Shown here one piece after another: positions 19,618-28,285 of a stretch of 30,070 nucleotides of DNA. Under the pieces are notes generated by a model. It was not told the origin of the DNA. It worked only from the letters and a program-made list of their open reading frames with translations, and did no database searches. The position numbers and the translations under genes were made by a program. Position 1 is the stretch's first letter, and every line of letters begins with the position of its first letter. Origin of the DNA: Silene noctiflora (taxonomy: Eukaryota; Streptophyta; Magnoliopsida; Caryophyllales; Caryophyllaceae); the NCBI GenBank assembly GCA_009801015.1, contig VHZZ01000007.1:557005-587074 (forward strand), in the 5' to 3' direction.

Positions 19618-22600
19618 TCAGCTTTTAGCCGCTCTTAAGGCAGCAAATCTTGCAGCTAAATCATCACAGTCAGGAAGCTTGGGATGCACATGCTTTGCAG
19701 GCGTGCCTTGCTGAAAAGAAGCTGCACGGGTAAACTCCTTCTCAAGCTTGGTTTCAGTCACTTGTTTAGACGGAAGAGAAACCGACCTAGATGTTGATGG
19801 TGCTGAGTCCACATCCAGGTGGGCCCCATCTACGGCTTTATGATGCTGAGATTTGCTGTTGTCTTTTCTCCTTGACTTTCCTGGTTCGCCCGAGGAGGGC
19901 TTCTTGCAGTAGTGGAGTAACAACTTGTCAAGACTCTTTTCCTCTTCTTCCTCCCTCTGGTAAGGATCATCATCATCATTACCATCCACGATTTGCAGTC
20001 CTTTTCTTGATTCGTGTTTCCTTCTGCTAGTAGAAGCTCGTCGAAGAACCCTTTCATAACCATTGATTTCTATGTCCTGAGTGGAAGAAGATCTCGAATG
20101 TTTCCTCCTATGTGATCTTCTTCGAGGGGTGAAATCAGCATTGGTCTCACCCTTGTAGTAAATTTCTGTAACGCAGGTCTGGCCATCCTCGCTTTCTAAA
20201 GTACTCCCCCCATCCTGGAGATCTCGAATATCTGCTTTTGTCTGGAGCTTCTCTGCTCTATTGCCATTGCTGGCTGGATTGAGGGTTAATGTTTCACCCT
20301 CTTCTCTGTGACCATCAGTTTTGTTCTTGTTGTTTTTTGGTTTCATATATGGAGGTGGAATGCCGCCTCTGAAATTCGTTTTTGGGCCATCTGTCACATC
20401 AACTTGCCCCTTCCTCGAAGATTTTGCATGATTTTTTTCAGAAAGTTCTTTATTTAAAGGAGACAGTAAATTTATACCATAACTAGTAGGCCGTGATTCT
20501 GATTTTTGTTGAGACAAGGTTGAAGGGTTAATCTGAATTCCATCTTTAATACTGGTATTTTTATCCAAATTACGTACCCCAGGCAATACTGGTATCCTTT
20601 GAAAAGAAATGGAAAGGTCCTCTACTTTATTGATTGGCTCGGCACTGTAAGAAGGTGGCTTGTTCTTATTACTCTCGGACTCCGGTTTTTGAGATATATT
20701 ATGCTTCAGATCATCTTTTCTGCCATGTACACTGTCTCTCTGAGTCTGGAGTTGGTGTGTGCCATTTAACTCTCCTTCCATATTTCGATGAATAGGTTGA
20801 GATGTATTACGCTTCAGATCATCTGTTCTGCCATGTACACTGGCTCTCTGAGTCTGGAGTTGGTGTGTGTCATTTAACTCTCCTTCCATATTTCGATGAA
20901 TAGGTTGAGATGTATTACGCTTCAGTTCATCTTTTCTGCCATGTACACTGGCTCTCTGAGTCTGGAGTTGGTGTGTGTCATTTAACTCTCCTTCCATATT
21001 TCGATGAATAGGTTGAGATGTATTACGCTTCAGATCATCTTTTCTGCCATGTACACTGTCTCTCTGAGTCTGGAGTTGGTGTGTGCCATTCAAGTCTTCT
21101 TCCACATTTTGATGAATAGGTTCATCTCTGACCGTCTTTTGAATAGTTACTTCAGCAAGAGGTGTTGCAATTTTATTCTTAGCCACATGGGGAGAACTGA
21201 GACTGGGCTTTAGGTTCTGCATAATACATTCATACAGAAAGTCATAGGAATAAAGAGCGNTGTTCAGAGGAGAGTCGGAAACCATCTATTAACACTGTAA
21301 GGCAAAGTACATTGGATATGAGACAGAGNTGGAGGGAAATAAAAAAACGCGTCATTCAGGTCACGTACAGGTCAGTGAGTTTGGTTCAGGTTACTTTGGG
21401 GGTCGAGTCAGGCCAATTTGTATTCANGTTTGGTATTATAGTTTTATTTTGTGCATGTATCAGTTCAAATGGGGTTGGTCAATCTAGTTCAGTCAATCTA
21501 GTCCACGTTGGTCATTTTGGGTTGTGTTTATTAAGTTTTTGTTTCATCAGTGTAGAAGACGTTTGAAGTACATATTTAAAGTTAACCATCTCGGAAAACT
21601 TTGTGTCATTTCCAGGTATATTGGTTTCAAGTCNGTCATTCAGGTCAGTTCAGTATGAGTCTTACAAAGAGCTCTCGAGTATCTTTCCTTTGGATGTTTG
21701 AAGAAGAATGGAGTTACCTTCTCCATAGCAGAATTAGACATCCTCTCTTCAAAGCTCCTGCTGTCCCAACTTACTGAAAATTCCAATGCTATATCTCGTA
21801 ACAACTGGAGCTTGTTCTCCTCAGAAGGCGGTTTAGCAGATATATTCTCCACTAGCTGTTTAAAGAAGCATAGAAATCAGAAATGAATCATAAAACCCTT
21901 GAAAAGTGACATGCTAGTCATTACGCTAATTCATGTCAGAAACATGAATATANATACCTTTTGGTTTACATAGAGTTCCAGAGAGCTTCCATATCTTNCC
22001 TGGAATGAGTTTCTAAGATCACGAAGCTCGGGTAAATCAGAAAATCTGGCGGCAGCGAACATTAAGGATGCCACAGCCTCTCTGCAGTCCTCAGGACAGT
22101 CCCTGTTTCCAGCAATGAAATTTGACCAATGATGTCAAACTTCAAAGTACCAGAAGTAACAAAAGAATAGATAGAGCCATAGTTATATAGCAGATACTCT
22201 GTTTTATACGAGTACATGAAAACAGAGAACTCTGATGACCATGCAAACAAAACTGAAAAAAGATTTATTCTACAATACAAGCAAACATCGACATTCAAGG
22301 TCTTTTGGATGATGAGCTTTGATTTCTTATGTCAGTGTCTGACTGCCGTACTTTGACAATTATCAATCTTTCAGAAATATTAAATATATACTCAATTTTA
22401 CTTCATAAGTTCAGAGGTAGCTGACCAAGCTACACCGATTCAGCACTTCAGCAGATGACCAACTGACTGACTGAGCTAGTTCATCAAACACGGCATAAAT
22501 TTTCATGTGCAAGCAACTGAAAGAAGATGAAGTATATTCAATATATTGGCACAATAGCCAGAGACTTTGGGCGAGCAAATTAAAAGGCACCTGAGCTTTT

Positions 22601-24853
22601 GTAGGACTGAAAGGTGCTTCAAAACAATTTCACAAACATGATCGATAAAATCATAGCATGAAGATAGAATCAGCTCTACAATCAATCCATCTGCCTGTTA
22701 CCAAACCAAACAAAGCCGACACTTCAGATCAAGGAAACGTCAGCGTGAAAGGCACAAGAGAGAGGGAGATACAAACTTCACCTATATCTTCAAAGGCCAG
22801 CAGCATTTAAAATAACACTTTACAAGGAGAACCATAGAGGCATAGATCAAACAAACAACAACACGATCTTTCTCACGTATAATTTTTGACACATGAAGTT
22901 GAAAACACTGGAAGTTCGCAAACTGGCACCATCAACTCTGTCCACAATCATTAAAATTTGTCCCTGCTGAAGTAAGAGCATGCACGGTTCTGAAGTCAAA
23001 CTAGTCTCTATCCCGGGACTTCCTTCTCTTTCTGATCTATCAAGTATCGGAATAACTTATTCATAATCTTAGCTACCATGACTCAAATACTTTACACTTG
23101 GAAGTTGGTTTCCTGTAAGCTAAGATCGTTATACCGCATGCAACGGCCCCATAATAGCTTGTGCATCTCATTCAACTATGGTAACAAGTGAGATACATAA
23201 GCTATGACAAGACTTACATGAGAACTTGCGTACACTTTAAAGTTGGAAGGAAGACTCGGAACACAAAACACTGCTCTAATCCTCTTTACGATGTTACGTT
23301 CATAAGACCATAACACACTGTCAAAAAACTTATGATTCTGAGGTCAGAGTGTCAAACAAGTCTATTATCAGGTACTTCTTTCTATTTCTAGCCTAAAACC
23401 TAGCAGTCCAAACATCATATCTCACCTTCGCTCTCAGCCTCTCACTGATCAAATTCCATACGTAGTACTGTATACTTTTCAAGTAGGAATGACCACCAAG
23501 ATTACAAAAATTCTATAATATCACACCAACGAACTTACAAAAACTGCGCAACAGTCCTATTCCATATCCTCTAAGAGAAACTAATAAAGTCTTAAATATA
23601 TGCAAGTGCCTGAAAAAAGCCAAATTTCACGTTGATTTCGATCACTAATCTCATAGTCCGTATTTTAAGCTTTTATCACATACATAAAAAATCTAGCTAG
23701 GCACCTCTCATTATCCAATCACACAAATTCAGCAAGTGATACTGGTCCTTGTTTTTATTCTTTTGTGAGAAATATTTTAATCAAACGTAAAGAATTGGTA
23801 TAGAGTTTCGACGGAGACAGATTGAGGATAAGAGCATAGTACGGACTATTTAGCAGCATTAAATGAAAAGCAGCTGCACCAGACTACAACTGACTTGTCT
23901 AATACTTTCGTCAGCATGCTAATTCAAAATCTAGCTATGCACCTCTCATTATCCAATCGCACAAATTCAGCAAAATAATTAATAAATCAACAATTATTAC
24001 TTTCCGGCCGTCTCAATCGGTTCTTTACGTTTTAACTTTCTTACGAAGAATATTTTAATTAAACGTAAAGAATCAGTTGACGATAGCAGCATAGCACCGA
24101 CAAATTCGCTGCATCAAAACACACTCAGCTAAAATAGAATAACAGACTTGTCTGACACTTTCGTCAGCATCCTAATTCAAAATTGTTCAAATGAAAATTA
24201 CGTAAAATGAATATAAAATTGATATCGATTACGAAGTAAAAAGGCAAATATAATACTATAAGAAAAATATATGTGAACTAACTCGTTCAAAAGCAGTGGA
24301 ATCAAGGTTATTAGCAAGAAGATCAGCAATGTCTTTCCGTAGAAACTTTTGCGTCGCGTTTCGCTTTCGTCTCACCACTTCGATTCGTTTTCTCGTCTGC
24401 TTTATCAGTGATTTACTGCAATTTTTCGCACAAATTCGTCGTAAATTTAATCGCAAGCATCAAAATCGCACAGAATTCAAATCAACTAAAATTAGAAAGA
24501 AAATGCACAAAATCAGACAGAAAATCATAAAAACTTGAATTACAAAATGCACAAGAATCGTACAAAAATTCAAATTAACTTAAATTAGAAACAAAATACA
24601 GAAAAATCATACAAAAATGCAAATAAACTTGAATTAGAATTAAAAAAACACAAAAATCATACAACAATCCACTAAAAATCATACAAATATCAAACTAAAG
24701 CTAAAATTAGAAACAAAATGCACAAAAAACAATACAAAAATCAAATGAACTAAAATTCACAACAAAACGAAGCATAATCGACAAAAATCAATAGAGAGGA
24801 ATCGGTAACCATTTGGTATAGAAAGCACTGCGACCAAGCAATACGTCGAACAT
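19618..24853 (-). CDS. IST1-like protein (ESCRT-III/Vps4 regulator), six exons, 720 aa
   Basis: Exons in transcript order: 24810-24853, 24283-24415, 22591-22694, 21958-22102, 21718-21855 and 19618-21216. All introns are GT-AG and phases agree (2,0,2,0,0). Residues about 1-175 form the IST1 (DUF292/Regulator of Vps4) domain: CKSLIKQTRKRIEVVRRKRN (15-34), then FLRKDIADLLANN, KHLSVLQKLRDCPEDCREA and LMFAAARFSDLPELRDLR. Residues about 220-363 are four 36-aa repeats. A basic, Ser-rich, acidic-patch disordered region follows. The C-terminus, LPDCDDLAARFAALR, matches an MIT-interacting motif (usual Tyr replaced by Cys). Family role: binds ESCRT-III and the Vps4/SKD1-LIP5 ATPase complex on endosomes to tune multivesicular-body sorting. 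One codon in exon 4 contains an N (21998). The first exon rests on splice-phase logic and family resemblance. Confidence 0.9.
20691..21125 (-). repeat. Four tandem 108-bp coding repeats in the IST1-like gene
   Basis: Each unit encodes 36 residues built on PIHRNMEGELNDTHQLQTQ then SVHGRKDDLKRNTS. The anchor tatttcgatg occurs at 20781, 20889 and 20997, exactly 108 bp apart. The middle units differ by only a few bases, while the outermost upstream unit (QNVEEDLNG) is more diverged. Confidence 0.9.
21217..21717 (-). other. Intron 5 of the IST1-like gene, low-complexity and ambiguous
   Basis: Contains four of the window's N bases and a stretch (about 21350-21530) of caggtca / ggtcagtt / gggttggtca motifs resembling the interior of the hAT-type element at 15142. 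It may be a degraded insertion. Confidence 0.4.
22695..24282 (-). other. Intron 2 of the IST1-like gene (1588 bp)
   Basis: Donor gttagt at 24282, acceptor aacag at 22695. Contains the tandem duplication at 23687-24183. No coding frame in the remainder. Confidence 0.75.
23687..24183. repeat. Tandem duplication inside IST1-like intron 2
   Basis: Two diverged copies (23687-23930 and 23926-24183) share cacctctcattatccaatc, atattttaatcaaacgtaaag and cttgtctaatactttcgtc in the same order. Unit about 240-255 bp. Confidence 0.8.
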
Positions 24854-24968
24854 CTTCGCGATCGCTATCAGAAACGACGTCGTAATCAAGATAAAAAGCG
24901 CTGAAACGAAGAGTTAGATAGAAACGTATCGAAGAAGCTGGAGTTGAAATGAGTTGGATTGATAAGTA

Positions 24969-24974
24969 TTACAT
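24969..24974 (-). promoter_or_regulatory. Start-stop upstream ORF (ATGTAA) in the IST1-like leader
   Basis: On the minus strand the only ATG I find between about 25080 and the main start at 24853 is at 24974, and it is directly followed by TAA. It lies about 120 nt upstream of the main ATG. A pyrimidine-rich tttcag at about 24901 could instead be a 5' UTR splice acceptor, in which case this site might be removed. Confidence 0.4.
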
Positions 24975-25350
24975 GAAGAATTTAAGAAGAATTAAACGTT
25001 TTTTAAGTGGAAATGTTGTTGTTTTGGTTTAGTAGTAGTAGAGGCTAGTAGCTTGAAAATCACTGTCTCTTTCTCTATTTTCTGTATTGTAAATTGTAAT
25101 GTTGGCTGCGTTGTTGAAGACTAAATTTTGACGATTTTTGTGCTTTTTTTGTACGGTAGTATGTGGTTTTAGTGTTTCGCCCCGTGGTTTGTCGGGTCGG
25201 ATTACTTTGGATTTTTGAATTTGAGATTTATCGGATAGAAAACGAATTTCATTTGGTTTGTTATTTGTTGTGTTAACTTGATTTTGTTTGATGATTTAAG
25301 TTCTAAGTTAAAAAAAAAAATTGGATTATTTTAGTTGATAGTTATTCGCG

Positions 25351-25556
25351 GACTGAATCGGAGAGGGAAATAATTCATAAAGCAAATTGTTGGATATTAT
25401 TATTCGTGATCGGAATGAATACAATGTACTATGTTTATAATACTTCAAATATCTAAATCATATCAACTAATATCGTAATATAATATAACTTATTCTAATA
25501 CCGATATTATTACGATTACGGTATATTACAATATATACCGGAATATTCTCCTAACA
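25351..25556 (-). repeat. 3' LTR of the TRIM-like element
   Basis: Shares gaatcggagaggg, attcataaa, gtgatcggaatgaatacaa and atctaaatcatatcaacta with 25997-26270 in order, and ends ctcctaaca. Confidence 0.75.
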
Positions 25557-25984
25557 TCCCTCGTCAAACCCATGGTAATTTTCGAAATTTCCATGGGTCT
25601 GCAAAATAAAGAAAAGAAAACAAATCCTTTTTTTTTCGGGTAATCAATCATCAGCCGGACCGTCGCGGCCCCACTCAATCTTCTCAAACATGTTATAAAA
25701 AATTCTTCAAACGGATTGTCGTCCTTTTTCGAACCCGTTAAAATATCACACGATCAATATTTCAAATTCGATGAAATTTCAAGGTCGAGAACCCCGCAAT
25801 TTTCCGAACTCGACTCCATTAGAAAGGGAAAATTATTCGTACTCATAATAGATGAGTTTTTTTCTAAAGCTAAACATTTGTAAGATTATCGAACGAAAAT
25901 CCCGCCCGGAGAGGGCACCATCATTATTTAGTCCCAATCCTGCAGGGCAGCGGAATATCGTTTTTAGGCCTCGAAGAGCGTGAG

Positions 25985-25996
25985 GCTCTGATACCA
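25985..25996 (-). other. Primer-binding site (tRNA-iMet)
   Basis: Minus strand TGGTATCAGAGC, directly abutting the 5' LTR. This is the canonical plant retrotransposon primer site. Confidence 0.85.
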
Positions 25997-26270
25997 TGTT
26001 AGAATCGGAGAGGGGAGGAATTCATAAAACGAATTGTTGGATTATTATTGTTCGTGATCGGAATGAATACAACGGTACTATATTTATAGTACTCCAAATA
26101 TCTAAATCATATCAACTACTATCGCAATATAATACCTATCTACAATAGATAGGTAGCTATTCAAACACTTGATTAATCTCAACTATCGCAATATAATATA
26201 ACTTATTCTAATATCGATATTATTCCGATTACGGTATATTACGATATTATACCGTAATATTCTCCAAACA
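25997..26270 (-). repeat. 5' LTR of the TRIM-like element
   Basis: 274 bp, starting tgttagaatcggag and ending tctccaaaca on the plus strand. Longer than its partner because of an inserted segment bounded by two copies of ctatcgcaatataata. Confidence 0.75.
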
Positions 26271-26313
26271 CGAACAATTGAAAAATTTGAACTATTTTGT
26301 TAGTAGAAAACTA

Positions 26314-26345
26314 CTAGTTTAGATCTCGCGCAATGCGCGGTATTT
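26314..26345 (-). mobile_element. Helitron-like 3' terminus (diverged)
   Basis: Minus strand ccgcgcattgcgcgag hairpin, then about 8 nt, then CTAG and T. Same architecture as at 4460 and 16387 with a different stem sequence. The body would extend into the AT-rich stretch to the right. Confidence 0.4.
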
Positions 26346-27098
26346 ATAGAGTTTTTTCTTTTTGTATTACTTAATTATGCTAAATTAACACTTCATTAAT
26401 TTTTCGTATTTCATGTCGTTTCATTTTGATATGAAAAAAAAAATTGAACTGTAAAATTATTCACGAAAACTTACTAAAATTGAACTATAAAATAATAGTG
26501 GTATTTCATATAACATAATTGTTCATTTTTCTCGTTATTTTATTTTGTTTCGAGAAAAGAAAATTAATCCGAGAGACTTGAGGATTGTGCTGAAATGTAT
26601 TTTTTTTTAAAAAGTATTTTTTTTATACCACAAAATTGATGATTCCAATTTATAAATTCTCTCAATTTTTTTTGTCATTAAAATAATCAAAACGATTTAT
26701 AGTTTTATTTATTTATACATAGTATGAGTCAAGTCATTCTCAAATAATAGCATCAATAAAAGATTTAATATTTTATAATTTTATATTATTTATATTTTAA
26801 TTAGAATATTATAATTTAGTGTTTAGTGAAAATTATATAATTTGATGAAAACATTAATTTTAATGAAAACATTATATAATGAAATACATTATAATTATTA
26901 ATTTCCTTATTTAGTAAATACAATTAAATTATCAATAACTTCTTATTTAAAACGATGTTTTTTGGAGAGGAAATTTGGGAGTTCACCTATCTTTTAGTAG
27001 AAAGGAGATTATGTTTAAAGTGTCCGTGACATCAAATCTTGAGTATGCTCTTGTTCATTACTAAGCTAAATCAATGGTCCATTTTCAATATGTGTGGG
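26346..27098. other. Very AT-rich stretch, no gene seen
   Basis: No supported gene. It may be the interior of the element ending at 26314. Confidence 0.4.
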
Positions 27099-27110
27099 TT
27101 TTTATACATT

Positions 27111-27300
27111 GTTTTTTTTTTTTTTTTTTTTGGGGTGTAAACCATCTAGTTTAATCTGGATTTAAGTCAGGTAGGACCACTAGAGCGGTAAAGCTCTCCC
27201 TCATGAGTTTCAACATTGTTGCGTTCTCAGGGCTCGAGTACTAGACCTCTGGTTATGGTAGAATAACCTCTTGCCAGTTGATCTAAGTGTCCATGAATGA
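27111..27300 (-). mobile_element. tRNA-derived SINE
   Basis: Flanked by a perfect 12-bp target duplication tttttatacatt (27099-27110 and 27301-27312). On the minus strand the order is a tRNA-like head with an A box tagatcaactgg (27274-27285) and a B-box-like actcgagcc (27231-27239), a unique body, then gtttacacccc and a poly(A) tail of about 20 (the poly(T) at 27112-27132). About 190 bp. Pol III boxes, a poly(A) tail and a long target duplication together define a SINE. Confidence 0.82.
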
Positions 27301-27580
27301 TTTTTATACATTAGTCGAATTTCAAACATCAACCTCGACAATCGATGATTATACAACCCTTTTGACATTTTAGACATTCGACACTTAAACATGAACAAGA
27401 AGAGCGGTAACCCCTTTTTAAAAACTCGAATTGAATAATATGTACTCCGTGTTTAATATCAAACTATAATTAAAATCGTAACGTTCAAACAGGTTTGAAT
27501 TTTTTATTTTATTTTAATCACTATCATCTTAAAACAACATTACACCATAAATACACTCAATAACTCAAGTATAGTCACAA

Positions 27581-27778
27581 CACAAATTTTCATTGAAGAT
27601 GGATATTATTCGTCACAAGTTGAAGACGGGTAGTACTCCTCTTATAATATGCAAGTGACAAATCAATTGGGAATTAAATGGAGCACCCCACTAACCCTCC
27701 CATTTATGATATTTTGAGAGGAGTATTATCTATTTTCAGCTTATGATGAATAGTGTCCGTGTTTAATGAAACACGCTG
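27581..27778. mobile_element. Mutator-like MITE, copy 4 (198 bp)
   Basis: Flanked by the exact 9-bp duplication tagtcacaa (27572-27580 and 27779-27787). Starts cacaaattttcattgaag and contains cgtcacaagttgaagacggg and the matching right module. Its centre (aattgggaattaaatggagc) matches copy 3 closely. It ends 45 bp past the sulfotransferase stop codon. Confidence 0.82.
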
Positions 27779-27823
27779 TAGTCACAATAACCTCAAATCT
27801 CTTTAACAATTAAGTCAAAATTG

Positions 27824-28285
27824 TTAAGGATTCACTTGAAAGAATAACCCATTGGTCACAAACTTTTGTTCAATCAATTTATTCATTTTCTTAACCATGT
27901 AAGGTGTAAAATATTGAGTCCAATCCCCAACATTTCCATTCCTAAAAAAACTTTTCTTTTCAAAATACTTGCTTAATACTCCACTTTTATTCACCTCCAA
28001 TTCCTTAAGATTTTTAATACTACAAAACTCAATTATACCATCAATAACACCTTCATTTTCCTCTTCACTAGAAAATGGCATACCAATAAATTCAGCCAAC
28101 CTCTTAACATAAGACCTAGGATCGTCTTTCAAATCCTCGTACTTCAGAAACAACACCTTATTCGGATCCTCCAAACTCGGGTCCCAATACCCATTTACAT
28201 GCTCAAAAAATGGACCATGTGGGACCAACCCATTGCAAAAATCCTCAAAGTACTCCTCCATACTAGGACTATTGAAATTTTGATT
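27824..28285 (-). pseudogene. Cytosolic sulfotransferase, C-terminal half only
   Basis: The open frame (145 codons from the ATG at 28261, about 8 more codons upstream) matches the C-terminal half of plant cytosolic sulfotransferases: FEHVNGYWDPSLEDP, VLFLKYEDLKDDP, EFIGMPFSSEEE, LEVNKSGVLS and the region-IV motif RNGNVGDW. Intact enzymes are about 330 residues and move sulfate from PAPS to hydroxyls of flavonoids, steroids or hormones. Here the N-terminal half, with the PAPS-binding P-loop-like motif and catalytic His, is absent because LINE sequence starts at about 28280. In region IV the usual RKGxxGDWK has Asn in place of the first Lys and Thr in place of the last, which would weaken PAPS binding. 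The remaining frame has no stops. The missing half may lie beyond the LINE, outside the window. The internal ATG is not a genuine start. Confidence 0.8.

Larger units (their letters stand above)
25351..26270 (-). mobile_element. Miniature LTR retrotransposon (TRIM-like)
   Basis: Two similar terminal repeats (25351-25556 and 25997-26270) enclose a 440-bp non-coding centre. On the minus strand the 5' LTR is followed immediately by TGGTATCAGAGC (25985-25996), the tRNA-initiator-Met primer-binding site. The LTR edges read TGTT..AACA on the right copy. A purine-rich gacgaggga precedes the 3' LTR. No gag or pol is encoded. The right LTR has an extra segment of about 65 bp. The left LTR start is diverged, and no target duplication could be confirmed. 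Confidence 0.8.

Noticed and set aside
20691..21125. CRISPR-like or satellite array
   Set aside because: The 108-bp units are in-frame coding repeats in an exon with no spacers.
21698..21886. Plus-strand open frame at 21698-21886
   Set aside because: Antisense to exon 5 of the IST1-like gene, which has matching splice sites and family motifs.
24256..24456. Start of the IST1-like protein within exon 2 at 24456
   Set aside because: That frame begins with TTG, and tttgcag at 24416 is a splice acceptor. The ATG at 24853 gives a family-like N-terminus in the correct phase.
27824..28261. Independent 145-aa gene starting at 28261
   Set aside because: The residues upstream remain in frame, and the product is only the C-terminal half of a roughly 330-residue enzyme.
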